Assembly: GCA_018894105.1 (NCBI GenBank)
Contig: CM032121.1
Location: 35,930,230 to 35,994,229, forward strand
Length of the DNA stretch: 64,000 nucleotides
Reading direction: 5' to 3'
From: Jacaranda mimosifolia
Taxonomy: Eukaryota > Streptophyta > Magnoliopsida > Lamiales > Bignoniaceae
Of this stretch, positions 25,961 through 39,329 are shown in pieces. The position numbers were made by a program, and so were the translations under genes. The notes beneath the pieces were generated by a model, which did no database searches, had not been told where the DNA came from, and saw only the letters and a program-made list of their open reading frames with translations. How positions within the stretch are numbered: position 1 is the stretch's first letter; every line of letters begins with the position of its first letter.

Positions 25961-27129
25961 GTAAGACCTATCTGCGTGTTTCTGGATGTGTTTTAGCGTG
26001 TGTAATTTGTTAGTAAATCTATGCCATAACGGCTATACTTATGTATACAATAACCGTCAATCTGAGAAATTCAATAACTTTTTATCTCGTCTTGAGCGGA
26101 CGGCTGTTAATTGTTATTTATGGATTTTGGTTATGTAGATTTTCGTTGAATTTGTATAGTTACTTTTGGAATCTTACTGTTTGCTTTATATCAAGTTGTT
26201 TCTTAATTCATCATCTGTTTTTCAAATCCTCTTGTTTGGTTGATGACGTTGTTTTGCCTGAAAATTTAGGTGATGTAATATTTTAATTTTTTAAGGGATT
26301 GGTTTTAACTGTCTGCAAGTAGAATCTGAAGTGGAGAGGGAAATTTATTGAATATTATACAAAAAATATAGCATTGTTTAGAAAGTGGTTGATTTAGGAA
26401 GATGGAGCTTTTGGAATTTATATAGTGGAGGATTTCAGTTAATAATTATTTTGTTCTTTTCTTAACCAAATGATTCTTATTTTGTGGATGGATTACAAAT
26501 TCTTGTACTGTTATTAATGGTTGGCAAAGACTTTGTTATGTGGTCGTGTTGCGATACTTTTTGGAATTTTGTTAAACAATGATAATCTGCTTAGGTTGAT
26601 TGTCTATTCCGAATGATGGGAGGGTTTTTTTTTGCTTGAGCTGATCTTGGTTCTTATTACTGCATTTAGGTCATTCTATATAGTTCTGTCTGTAACAAAA
26701 GGTGAGATTTTCATATATGCTGTTCAATTCTATGGTTTACTATCTTGGAAGATTGTTTCATTTTTGTGTTCTAGAAAATTTTTGTGGATATCCACTCATA
26801 ATACAACGTGAGTACTGTGTAATTTGATTGATGAGTCAGTTTTGATTCTAATGAACTAATCTCTCTCTCTCTCTCTCTTTTTTAATATGGCTGTTTATTC
26901 ATTGACACTTCTATCAAATGTTAATATGTAGAATTCCCTTATTCTTCCCAACCTCTTTATTTTCTTATTTTCTTCTCATTGAAGATTTGTTTTGGTTTCC
27001 ATTGCTTCTTATTGAGGTTTAATCTGTGAAGTATGAAAACAATGCAAAGTTTGAAAATTCACTTTTATAAAAACAAATAATAGCAAAGAACGATTTGCAA
27101 GATGATATCCCCAGAAATATTTTTTACAG
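25961..27129 (+). other. 5'UTR intron of the FCP1-like gene
   Basis: A GC-richer leader (about 25850-25960) ends TCGTCAG with a consensus donor GTAAGACC at 25961. A pyrimidine-rich acceptor TTTTTACAG ends at 27129, 28 bases before the ATG at 27158. Leader introns of this size are common in plants and can raise expression. The splice is inferred from the sites only. Confidence 0.6.
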
Positions 27130-27157
27130 TACCAGAAGACGTCAATAATCATCTGTC

Positions 27158-28534
27158 ATGGATATAGAATTCCTGCAAAATCCTGCTGGAGATAGTTCTA
27201 AAAGCAATTCAGAAAAGAGAAAGAAATGGAGAGCAAAGAAGAAGGCTATGGAGAAAAATGGAGCACAAATCATTGATCAGATGGATGGTAATTTGGAGGC
27301 TTCAGATAAAATAAGAGATTGTAAATTAGTCAATAATGATTCAGAAAAGAATCTTCTTGAGACAGATTTAACTGAGGAACCATCGGCCGAATGCCCTAAA
27401 ATGGGTGGAGGATCAACCGAGAACCTTTCTGAAGTGAGTATGGACAGCAAAAAGAAAAAGAGGTTGAAAAAAACCAAGAAGAAGGTAAAGAAAATGGATG
27501 AAGTTGAAAGCATGGACCAGCCTAAGACGTCAACAGAAAATTTTGCTGGAGGGAATGTGAATGACAAAAGAAAAAGGAGGAGGAAAAGGATCAAGAAGAA
27601 GAACAAAAATAAAGATGAAATCCAAAGAATGGACCACACAGATGGCATGTTAAAATTGCACTTATCAGATGGAAACCATGGAGGAAGGATTGATGGCATG
27701 CTCACTGAAAATGAGTGCACAGCTCAAGAATCTGAACTTTCTGCAAGAGAAGAATCCTCTCTATCAGATTTAGTGCATGAAAAGGAGTATCCTTTGGACT
27801 TGTATAAAGATGATGAGACTATCTTATCATCAGATGTGGTTGAGGTTTCAAGTAAGAGAGTTTCTTCTGAATTAGTTGACGAGACCTCTGGACCTTTGAT
27901 GAGGCCTATGGAGGTGGAAGGGAAATTCTTTCCTTGTGAAAGCCAACATAGTTCCTGCCCAAATCAGATGGTTGGTGAGAATGTGAAGTTTGAGGATGCT
28001 TTGAGTAAGGGAAAGAATGAAATCGTTGTTGATCAGGGAATATGTTCAGCAGAAGTCAGGAGTGTCTTCTCCACTTGTGATGTCGGGGTGACCATGCATC
28101 TTTCTTCTCCTGATGTGAAAGAAGCAGGATGCTTGTCAAAGGATTTAGGACAATATCCAAGAATAGCTCCAATTGCTTCTACTAAGAGAAAGCTTCTTGT
28201 CCTTGATGTAAATGGTTTACTTGCAAACATAATAATGCCAGCACCCAAAGATTGTAGAGGAGACGTACATATATTAGGACGAGCAAGTGAGATTTGACAT
28301 TGCTCTATAAACTTGGAAAAATTCTTGAAAATTTATATTTCAATTGTAAGGATGCTAAATTAGTGGATTAATTCTGATCAAATCATTACTTCCCTTTTGT
28401 AGTTTTCAAGAGGCCCTTCTGTGATGATTTTCTGAAGTTCTGCTTTCAGAACTTTGACATTGGCGTGTGGTCATCAAGATCCAAGTATGGTTCAAACTTT
28501 GTTTCTTTCATTTCTGATGTTGCTTCTGGTTTCT

Positions 28535-28579
<45 letters not shown>

Positions 28580-31500
28580 CTATATTCGCCCTTTTATTTT
28601 ACATGAAGATGCGAAATAAATTAGCATTAGTTTTGTTTCTTGGACTCCCGTCGCATCCCTTTCATGGTTTGTCATGCTAACCTTGAAATATGAATTATGC
28701 AGGAGAATTATTGATAGAGTTGTTGATTATTTATTGGGAGATCTGAAAGACAAGTTGCTATTTTGTTGGGTAAGCCTTCTGCACAGCGACCTTTATGCCT
28801 TTTCATTATTAATGGTGAATAAATATTTTTTTCGGGTTATTTGGATCAGTTCGATATTGTTAGTTGTTCGTCCGTCAACTTGTTTCTTAATGCATTTTGA
28901 GCATCTGGCTTAACGCACATGTTCAATTAGCATGCATACTAAATTTAATCACGCTTGCAGGAGCAGTTGAATGACCACTTGTTATTTCATATGTTATGTA
29001 AACCATATTAATGCATATTAAAAGAAGGATCATGTTTATTAAATCATACTTAGACGTTATTGAGCTCCCACAGGTGCTACGTAGCACTGAAGGTATGTTT
29101 TCCGTACTACGTGTTTTACATCTGAATGAGATAAGCTTAATGTGGTCCTGTTGGTTAGTTTACTTGGTTTTAATCCTAAAAACCAATCTAATAGTTTTGC
29201 AATGTAATGCAGGAGATGTCTCATAGTACTCAGACAGGGTTCAAAACTCTTGAAAACAGTCATAAGCCCTTGGTCTTCAAGGAGCTAAGAAAAATTTGGG
29301 AACATGATGATCCTAATTTGCCTTGGAAGAGGGGAGATTATGACGAATCAAACACATTATTGTTGGATGATTCTCCTTACAAGGCCTTACTCAATCCAGT
29401 GAGATTTTTACTCTACTATATTTTCAGTCATGCCGCTGATTCTCTTTACTTTTTTAGCTTATTATATGTCCTAACTGTGTGTTTTCAATTACCCTTTAGT
29501 TGCATACTGCAATATTTCCCAATTCGTACCATTACGAGGATAAAAGTGACAATTCATTAGGTAAGATTCTTTAGTTATCATGTTCCTATATATTTGTTTT
29601 CTTCTGTCGTAATGCTTTCCCACAAATAAACATTGTCTCACATTAACGTATAACTTCTGTAACTTCATATTTATTATAAACATCCATTTCTATATATTTT
29701 GTGTAGCATTATTTAAAAGTACCCACCGTGAAAGACCATTATAAGATCAAAGGATATTTTAATCATCTCCTTTTCTGTTTGTTTTGTTTGGAGTTGCCGC
29801 CTACAGGAGATGCCAGTGTAGTTCCTCGTACCTGGGAGAGTCCTGCTGTATTTTGGCCAAAACTCAGGATTAGGGTATAGTCCTCACATGTTGGAGCACA
29901 AGCATAAAATATGACTGAGATTATTGTGCCACCATAGGTTCAAGTGTGATTATTCTCCTAAGTGTATATGGTTAAACGGATAGACATCTCTTGGAAGAAT
30001 GGTTCAGTAACTGATCTATTTCTTCTGGCACATATAAAAGATTTATAATAAAATGTTATTTCACTAAATCACAAGTCTTAAGCAATTAGGGATTAAGAGC
30101 TTGTAGTATGGCATCTGGAAGTTCATGGAACAAGCAAGGCCTAGATTTGCCAATATTTTTGTGGTTAGTTACATTTATATCAAATAGTTCAAATTCCCAC
30201 TCTTTCCCTTTATCTATCATAATTAGGAAAACTTCTTCTCTAAGTTTACTCAATTAAAAATCCAAATGGAAGTGATGTATTGACTACTTTGCTTCGACCT
30301 AAAAATTAAAGATATGGTCAAATGGTTATCAAATGACTCCTGTGCCCCCAAGCTTCTTGATAATATATATATATATATATATAGATATAGAAATGGGTGC
30401 ATTTGTAGTGTTTTTATAGTTGAAGGGGTGTTTGTAATAATTGAATGATTAAACTTTGTTGTTCTAAAACTTTAAAATTGCATAAGTGCAAATGCCATTT
30501 TTGGCCCTCAATAATAGAGGTGTGTTTAGATGTTGGAACTGTAGAGGTGTTTAGAACTTGGAACTGAGATCTTGGAATTCACTTGATACCAAGTTTTGTT
30601 TTTTTGACTCAATTTTAAAATGCTCATTCCTATAAAATCTTACCTCGGCTCTCTCCTCCTCTTTCTACTGCTGCGCGTTCCTCTCTCTTACTTTTTCCCC
30701 ATTGTCAATGCCCCATCCTTCCTTTCTTGACAATGTTGCAAATACCATCTCACCTTTTCCATCTCTTTTTATTGCCCAGTTTCTCTCTCTTTTTTCCCGT
30801 TGCGTCCTCCCTTCCTTCTTACCGTCTTGCCTACCAGCCACTGTCTTTTCTTTCCCTCCACTGCCGTCATCTTGCTTTCCCCTTTATTGTCCAACACTTG
30901 CTCCCTGCTACCTCCTTCCAATTACTTTCTCTCCCTCACTCGTGCTTATTGTTGATCTCTGTTACATCCTCTGCACACCCCATAATCTCTTTCTTCCCAC
31001 TTGTTGCCACCCCTACCTCATCTTCCCTTTGCCATCTCAAGAAGAGATGAAAAGTAATGGACAAAGACAAAGAAGAATTTGAGAAAAAGAAAATAAAAAA
31101 AAAAACGAGAGAGAGAAAATCAGAGGAAAAGAAAAGATAATTAGCTAACATTTTTAATTACTCTTCTATGTAAAATTAGGCCTAATTATTTTTGAAATGT
31201 TATATTTAAAAACACCATAACACTATAGGTACTTGAACAACTATATTTAAATTTAATATTGATTGTTAATTTGTCAATCTATCATATATGTTTTTGGCCA
31301 TAAACTGCTGATTTTTCCATCCAACAAGTGTATTTTTGGAACATTGCTTCAATACATTTTCTTTTTTAATGTATCTGAATATTATATTTATACTCACTTT
31401 AATTTTCAAATCTTATGATAAGATATTTGGTCGATAAAATATAAGAACAATTGGGCTAGGGATAAAATAGAAAGGTTGCTAAATTTTTTTGTTCAACGTT

Positions 31501-31980
31501 ATTATTTTCCATTGACACATTATAGGAAATTTGGCACAAGCGGTATCTTTAAGGTGAAGTATCTTTAAGGTGAAGGTTTTTGTAATTTTGAAAATGTAAA
31601 GAAGGAAATAGTAATTTAGCCATTTCACCTAAGGGGCAAGTATAAATTTACCTTCATCCTTCCTTTACTATTCCTTTACTCAATCAACATTTGCATGAAG
31701 TTTATTAACGTCCAGGACTCACTTGGTTAATGAATGGCTGATTATTCCACTGAAGAAACTCAATTTCATTGCAGGCCCTGGAGGTGATCTTCGAGTTTAT
31801 TTGGAAGGGTTGTTGGCTTCTGAAAATGTACAGAAATATGTTCAGCAACATCCATTTGGTCAAGGTGCTATAAATGAAACTAACCTGTCTTGGGGCTTCT
31901 ACTCGGGAGTTCTTCAGAGTATGTCGAACCACTTGGAAGTTTGCACTTCCAACTACCTGCCTACTCCGAGTCAGCACTAA
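27158..31980 (+). CDS. FCP1-homology/NLI-interacting-factor (NIF) HAD phosphatase-like protein
   Basis: Six exons: 27158-28286, 28403-28484, 28703-28769, 29213-29398, 29500-29560 and 31775-31980, all GT-AG, giving 576 residues. Residues 1 to about 340 are low-complexity and acidic/basic, with two Lys/Arg clusters (about 98-112 and 137-152) that look like nuclear localisation signals. The HAD/FCP1-like domain begins at 345 with KLLVLDVNGLLANI. It continues RAIFKRPFCDDFLKFC, GVWSSRSK (about 397-404), and LLLDDSPYKAL (475-485), then PGGDLRVYLEGLL. FCP1/SCP phosphatases use DxDxT; here the motif is D350-V-N352-G-L-L, so the second catalytic Asp is Asn. The same substitution is usual, from memory, in the plant NIF-like clade related to At2g36540/At4g26190, so phosphatase activity is doubtful and a binding role is possible. 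Intron 3 contains an alternative acceptor near 28961 that would lead to a stop. The gene appears intact. Confidence 0.88.
28532..28575. repeat. (TC)n microsatellite in an intron
   Basis: About 20 TC units lie in the intron between exons 2 and 3 of the FCP1-like gene, roughly 50 bases after the donor at 28485. Length polymorphism is likely. Confidence 0.95.
29561..31774 (+). other. Long (2.2-kb) intron 5 of the FCP1-like gene
   Basis: This intron is far longer than the others in the gene. It holds an (AT)n run at 30362-30383 and a C/T-rich block at about 30640-31050 that gives long open frames in several frames; these are compositional and not genes. No transposon with clear ends was recognised inside it. 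Confidence 0.6.
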
Positions 31981-34900
31981 TGGGTTTTATGAGCTTGAGA
32001 AGATATATACTTCCATTTCTTTTTATGTTTCTTGAGGTCGCATTTGGATGGACGTGTTTGGATTGATGAAGGTAATTTGGAGCTAAGGATTTCAAGTGAT
32101 TCTAATACTACGTGAATTCGAAATCCTCAAAAATGATTCTAATGTTACGATGATTTGAAACCCTTAGCTCTCAAACCCTTCAGACCGAATGCATTCTAGT
32201 ATTTTTCTTTATGGGCTTTGGAAACTTGGAAGCCGCCGGACAAGGTGGTGATCTCAAATATGATGGTAGAACAAGCAGCTTCAATATTACGAGCAATAGA
32301 TACTGATGGATTCTTTTAGGCAAGCGCAATAGTGTGTGTGTTTTTTTTTTTTTTTTTTATAATTAAATTTCTTTACTTTTTATTGAAGCAATAGATACTG
32401 ATGGATTATTTTAGGCAAGTTCAATAGGTTTTTCTATTTCTTTTCTTTCCTGATAGCGGAGGCCTTACAAGAAATCCAAAATTGCCTTATAGAAACTCGA
32501 AATTGTGTGGAATGTGGGATTAGATTTCCCCATTCATTTGCTGTTTTATTATTGTAATAAACTTCTTAAATATATTCTCTTCTTGATTTGTGATCAAGAA
32601 ACAATTGGCACTTAATGAGAACTTTTTGTCGTTGTGAAGTCTCTGCTTCAAAGATGCATTTTTTGTGCTGATGGGAACCATTGGATCATTTCGGTAAGCT
32701 GACTAGGTTGCTTTCTTTAGGGACTCGAATATTGACTTTTTGTACTTGAGAAACTCTTACATCTGCAGATTGAATTTAGCAGCTTGGCTGGAGATTTCTT
32801 ACATCATTCTGGTAAATCACCCTTGAGTTTCTTACTTTAACACAGAAATGAGAACAACCTGTTGTCTAAACAGAATGGATACAGAGGGCAAAGTATGAAG
32901 CCATTATTGAAGTGTATTTTTGCCCCTGATTTTCTAGCTTTGCATATAAAAAATCCCACTAGAAAAGAGACAAAAAAGGGAAAAAGGGAAAAACAATTTA
33001 AGGATCAACAAGAGTTGCAATAATGCAATGCGAGGACAAGCATTGATCAGGGAAAGCACGCGTAGTGGTGCAAAATTCCATGCACATACCCCACACCAAG
33101 ACTGGATGCATCAATAGTACATGAATTATTAGTACTGTTTGATTGCAATGTAACAACCCCAAGGCCATTCATGAATGGTTGAAGTAAGAAGTTTAGGGTC
33201 TACATTTTTTTTATCCAATATGCTATGATTGAGATATTAAAGTAATCACCATTGTGGACTTGGAATGGGAAGGCAAAATTGGAGACATGTCTCAATGAGT
33301 GGGATATGACCAAATTTGAAAACTTGGTTAAGATAAGAATTAAGAACATTGACGAATTATTGAAATTAATTTGTCCCACATCGTATTTTGATAATTAAAA
33401 ATGTCCTGAGGAGGTTATAAGCTTTTTCAGCAAATTTACCCTAATCTATAGAAAACGCAATCAATCTTTTGAACAAATGCAAGTTCTCTTATTATCTAAT
33501 AAGGGTGGAGATGAGGGTTAAAAGCATTCATCCAATAGTGGTAAAAAATCAGAGTTTTATACCTTTGACAAGACACAAAATGATGGGTGAAAAAGAATTT
33601 GGTGGGCTATTGCTCAATAGCCTCAATCCTTTTGCCTTCTGGGCTTGATGAAGTGAGTTGCATGTGCAACTTTACTTCATTTTCGTATGCATATGTAAGA
33701 GAAAATGACAACCTTTCCGAAAGCATACATCACATGGCAATAGTTAATATTCATGAACAGATCAACCAAAGCTAGGACTATTGGGATTATTCATGATGGG
33801 ATCAGGAGAGTACATTAGGGATTATTCATGATAAAATCATGACAAGTACATAAGTATTTTTCTTTTCCCTAAATAACTTACATGTTTGGCAAAGTTAATT
33901 AACTATTTTTCTCATAAAATATCTCACTAATACTAATGTGAATATAATTTTTTTTTTTTAGTTTTACATAACTTAGAGAAATACAAATGAATTCTGATAT
34001 GCTATGAATTAGGTTCACAATTTAATACTTACTAAAGTTTACGACGTCCAAATAGGCATAATTAAACAAGGAATAGTTTATGGTGCAACCATGATTGTAC
34101 ATACCTCATGTGAGGGATGCATAAATGTACTTAATTTGAACCATTGGATTTAAAATGTGAAATCATAACTTTTCTTTTTGATGACTATTTGACAATATAA
34201 TAAAGTACATTTAACCTGCTACCTGTACAAGCAAGTAATAGTAGATTTTGCTTATATGTTACGGGTGCATTATAGTAAAATAATTGCTACCAATAATAAA
34301 ATTTTATTTATTTTGAACTTCATCCCACTAAATGGCTCCATATGCATTTTGGGCCTATTAAATTGGGTTTTTCTTAAATGCTTTTTCATTATTAAACACA
34401 TAAAATATATGATTGGCATATTTTATTTATTATACTTCTATATATTATCTTTTAATTTCAATATATATTATATCTCAATATCTTTCAATGTATTTTTATT
34501 TTTAAATCAATGATAAATTGGTTGAATTTTCAATAGAAATGTCAAATATATACGTACAATATTTATTAATTTACTTAAAAAATTATGTTAGCAAGTTATT
34601 TTAGGAAATGTACTAGAATTTACTCTCAATTTAAATTCTTCAAATCAATTCAAAATTCTAGGTATATTATTATAATACTTTGTATTATTGTATTGGCTAA
34701 CAGGAATCCATATTTATATTTTAATATTATTTAGAGAATTTATTCCATATCAATTAAATTTTATGGATAAAAATAAAAAAAATTAAATAATAAATGATAA
34801 AATTGTTCTTTATTAAAATCATTTTAAAAATATTTATATATGTTCATATATAAATATACATTATATATACATAGGTACATATATATTCATAAATGTAACA

Positions 34901-36312
34901 CCCCACCCCAACTCTCATAATTCCGAAATCTTGCGGCCACGGCCGTGGGTTGTGGGGGGGGGGGGGGGGGGGGGGAGGATTGTTGTTTAGCCAAGTGAGT
35001 GATGAAAAATAAATTTAATTAAGTTAAATATATTTGTTTTTTAATATTATTAAGTACATGACTTAAAATTATATTATCTAAAATACTAAACTTAATTTTT
35101 TTTACTTATTAACTAAATTTAGTTAAATTATTTTAAATATGTCTATTTAATATTATTGAGTATATAAATTAAAATTGTTAAAATTATATTATAGAACGAT
35201 ATTTTAAGATTTTTTAAAATTTTATATCTTAATTAATAAATAAATCAATTGAGCTTATTCATATTATCTTGGACATATTTACTATTCAACAATATAGAGT
35301 ACATAACTCAAAATTTTTAAAATTATATTACTTAAGAAATATATTTTATTTTAATTTTTTTTGGGGAACATATTTACCAAGAATTAAATGTATTAAGAAT
35401 TTAAAATGCAAAATAATGACTTATAGTGAAATTAACAACAATTTGTTGTAAAAGACATGTGTTGTTTAATTTGAAGATATCTCATATAAATGAAGTACAA
35501 CCTTACCTCACTACAGACATCTCCAATTTTAAAATATAAACCTGCAACTCGTTGTACAATTAGTAATAACCTATTATAAAATAACACGTCATTTATTTAG
35601 TGATACCTCATATAAGGTAAATACGAACATACCTCACCGTAAACGCCTCCTAATTAACAAATAGGTTTGGATAGTCCATATAAACCATTGTAAAAACACT
35701 ATTGCATCTCTTTTCTTCCATCTCCTATAAATATTCGATCCCTTATTTGAAATTTCAAAATAAGAGAAGTTTAGAACTCTAATCAGACAGTTTGTTTGTG
35801 ATAAAGACAAAATTCCACATTCATTTTACATTCTACCTTAATTAATAACCCATCTCTCTTTTTTTCTCGTGTGTGTGTGTGTGGGTGGGTGGGTTTTGTG
35901 TGTATTGTGGGCGGTGGAGGGGGGTCTACAACTTACTAGAGGATTTTCCAAGTATGGGGTAGTGGGATAGGTTAAAAAGTCCTCTATCCAAACTATACTT
36001 TGCCAGTCCTCTTATGACCTACAAGTGACACTACTCCATCCAAACTCATGACTTTTGGCTTTGGGGGTAGCTATTATTGTGAATTTTCATCATCACTTTC
36101 CTCTTCTTGTACTGGGAAGTAGGTGTTGACACAAGATACACACTGACCTCATTCCTTATGGAACTGAACTGGACAATCTCAATTTTCAGATCCCATATGA
36201 TATTTATTCTCTACATGTAACTGCAACAATATGCCTTTGGTGAATCATAATTAACTCACATATATTTCATATCTATAGTATGTTATATTTGGTGGGTAAG
36301 ATCATTTTTGGT
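31981..36312. other. Intergenic region downstream of the FCP1-like gene
   Basis: Holds the 3'UTR of the FCP1-like gene and then AT-rich DNA. A 40-base segment (GCAATAGATACTGATGGATT...) is repeated at about 32291 and 32388 around a T-run. Phrases typical of degraded plant LTRs occur at about 33149 (TGTAACAACCCC), 33380 (GTCCCACATCG) and 34895 (TGTAACACCCCACC), but no element could be closed. No gene seen. Confidence 0.45.
34954..34975. repeat. Homopolymer run of 22 G
   Basis: An uninterrupted run of G follows GGCCACGGCCGTGGGTTGT, immediately after an LTR-like TGTAACACCCCACC start. A pure G tract of this length in AT-rich DNA is unusual and may be partly an assembly or sequencing artefact. Confidence 0.9.
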
Positions 36313-36320
36313 GTTATTTT

Positions 36321-36914
36321 TAGGGGTGTTCGCGGTTCGGTTTGGATCGGTTTTGGGACAAAAGCCAACCGATCCAAACTATATAATGTATATTGGATCG
36401 GTTGGACTTTTATTGTAAATCCAGTCCAATTCAATCCATTTTAAATCGATTTTTCAATTTAAATATTTAATTGAAATATTTGACAAATTACTATTGATAA
36501 GTAAACTAATTTAATCAATCAATTTGTAAATTTTATTTAGCTATCTTATCACACTAATCTTGCGGAATTAAGTTAAATTATGTAAGAACACACAACTATA
36601 AAGTTATAAGTCCACAATAATTATCCCTATATATTTGATTTTTGAAAGTGAAAAAATCCTAAGTTTAGTTTATTTTAATTTATTTGTGTATTTTACAATT
36701 AAGATATATATTTTTTATATTATTAATATATAAATTTTGGTTCGGTTTGGATTGGATCGATTTTTTAGATTAAAACCGAAAACCGATCCAATCCAATCGG
36801 TTTTAAGAAAACAAATCCAATTCAATTCAAAAAAGTTCGGTTTTGATTGGTTTTCGATTTTTTGGATCGGTTAATTGATTTTTTTTTGGATTGAATTGGA
36901 TTTGAACATCCCTA
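36321..36914. mobile_element. hAT-type MITE with 8-bp TSD
   Basis: A 594-bp element starts TAGGGGTGTTCGCGGTTCGG and ends ...GATTTGAACATCCCTA (reverse complement TAGGGATGTTCAAATC). It is flanked by perfect GTTATTTT duplications at 36313-36320 and 36915-36922. Subterminal regions carry repeated GGTTCGGTTTGGAT / ATCCAATCC motifs. It resembles the nested element at 19272-20113 in its ends and probably belongs to the same group. No coding capacity. Confidence 0.9.
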
Positions 36915-39120
36915 GTTATTTTAAGTAGAAAAATTCAAAAAAAAATAAAAAAGATTAATCTTGGGAATCTGCATGAAACCCAATAAAGGTACCCTTTTCA
37001 AGTTTCAATCTTTTATTCTTTTTGGATGGTAAACCTGACACAAAGTGGATCTTCATTTTCAAGATTTGAAAATTCAGACCTATGAGGTGTTTCTTTGCAG
37101 ATCTTTCTTTCTTTCCCCACTTTTTTTTTAAATGAAAAATAAGAAGAAAAAGAAATTCTTGAATATTTTTCAGATCCCAATGGATCACAGTGCAGAAAAC
37201 CATGACGCGGGGAGTGTTTCTTACCAGTTTGTCATGTGCAAACAGAGATGACTTCTGATTTTCATATATACAAATGATCTGGCCAACTTGCTTTTCTGTA
37301 TTGTCCTTGACTTTTTCCAAATAATTTTCTTATCTTTAACAATTCTTGCTCATCAAGCAGCTTTGATTCTAATTCTCCTCTCATGTTTTCATCTTATTTT
37401 AATGGATTTCTTTTTGGGAAATAATAATTAGCAGACACGGATAACTATGCGTGTCCGATTATTTATTTAGTTTTATAAAGAAGAATGTGAAAGAAATAGA
37501 GATTGATTGATTTGAACTCAAGCGATGCCAATTGATCAAATGATTAACGACTAAGTATATCTAATTTTAACTATTTAATTATTATTTGTATAGTCTAAAA
37601 TTATTACTTTAAATTATATACGTGAGTTATGTATGCTGTATATTTATTTAACCACTATGAAAAAGAAAATAAATTGAGTAATTAAATCCAATTCCAGATG
37701 GGATTACCAAAATATATCCTTGTTTTGCTTCATTTATGAAATCAGTTTCTACATTACTGGAAGTAGATTACTTCAACCTTAAACTTGGAACCTAGAATTT
37801 TTTTTTAATCACTGTCTCATCCAACACTTTAAAAACCGAACCCACACCATGAGAATCATCCCCATTTTTTAAGGCCACTCTATCTTGAACACCTCTATTG
37901 CTCAATTAATGCATATAAAACATGATCCAAAATATTTTTCTCAAGACCATTAGCCCTCCATCTTGATAAGTTTAAATAAGTGCTCAATTAACCGTCCATT
38001 TTTAAATAAATACTCGATTGATATTGACAATCCACAACTTTATTTTTGAAGTATCCAAATCCAAGTGAAACCCAAGTTCTAATCGTCATTTGGATCCTAA
38101 CAAATTTGACAGATCTGAATATGGCCACATGGACTAGACACACGTCCCAAGCAATGGCACTACTATAAATAAATTCAATAATGCCTTTTTCTGATATATA
38201 TATATATATGCAACATCTTTTATTGCTTTGATAATTATATTTACTTACAATAATTCTAATCTATCTTTATTTTTAGCTCTTGATAAATTTTAAATCTAAC
38301 TCCAAAAAATGATCTTGATTAGAAGGAAATTTCAAGCATTCTAATCAAACTTAAATTGAAGACAACATTATTAAAGAATTAGGACATGATCCCAATTTGA
38401 CTCACTCAAAAAACCCAATAATTTATGTAGCCATGCACATGGTTGATTTGGTGGGGGTTGTGTGGGGAGAAGGGTCATGTGGCAATCATGGTGGACTAAT
38501 GGGGTAGGAGTTTCTTGGAACATAGTATTGGCCATTGGTTTGATTAAGATAGGTTAGTTGGTTCTTGCCTTATCAAATTGAGGCAGCCCTCATGGGATCT
38601 TTTCGCTTTATCCACGTGATTATGCATCCTCTCTTTCTAACCCCTATTTCAAGCCTCATCCCATCAAATTCATTATTCAATTTTCTACTATTGGTTTATT
38701 AAAGTCAAATAACTTGAAAATTACACATATGCAAATGTGAAAGGTCAGTTTGTGTACTCAAAAATGTACAATTATAAGTCTATGGATATAACACAATTAA
38801 TACACCACAAGAAATTGAGGATCAATTCTTGGTAACTACATCCCATGTTCTTAGGGAGCTGTGAACTTGCCCCCATTTCCTATTTATGTCTTTTTCCATA
38901 CAACTTACCTAGAGATAGGATCAAATCCAGGGATATTTTTGGCTTGCAAGATAGGATGGAATCAAAATTTTTAATGCAAGAGAGGACGAATGAAGACTTC
39001 AATTTATACGGATAATGTAGAAAGTAAATAAATTTAATTTTTTTGTTGAGCCATCTAAAAAAAAAATTGAAGCTATTTATATATGACTCTACCAATGTGT
39101 GTAGAAGAGTACATATAAGT

Positions 39121-39243
39121 ATGGAGTGATTTGAGTTTGAAATTGATCTTTTAATTGATTAGTATGGAGTGATTTGAGTTTGAAATTGATCTTTTAATTG
39201 ATTAGTATGGAGTGATTTGAGTTTGAAATTGATCTTTTAATTG
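39121..39243. repeat. 43-bp tandem repeat, nearly three copies
   Basis: ATGGAGTGATTTGAGTTTGA and the following 23 bases repeat at 39121, 39164 and 39207 with essentially no divergence, so the expansion is recent. Confidence 0.93.
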
Positions 39244-39300
39244 TTTTAATCGATTTAAATCGACTAAACAAGTTTAGTAAAATATAGGTGGTTTAGTAAC

Positions 39301-39329
39301 GGGGGGGGCCCCCCCCCCCCCCCCCCCCC
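39301..39329. repeat. G8-C21 homopolymer junction followed by (CA)n
   Basis: A run of about 8 G is followed directly by about 21 C and a short CA repeat. The abrupt G-to-C switch is unusual in biological sequence and suggests a difficult or wrongly closed assembly site. Confidence 0.85.

Noticed and set aside
30640..31082. Overlapping open frames of 107-126 codons, Ser/Pro/Leu-rich
   Set aside because: They arise from a C/T-rich tract inside intron 5 of the FCP1-like gene, are open in more than one frame, and match no family.
33149..33480. LTR-like phrases TGTAACAACCCC and GTCCCACATCG suggesting another solo LTR
   Set aside because: No matching CA end with a 5-bp target duplication could be found, so no element can be delimited.
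36955..37320. 121-codon minus-strand open frame just after a hAT MITE
   Set aside because: Lys/Phe-rich composition typical of AT-rich chance frames; no motif, signal or neighbour supports a gene.
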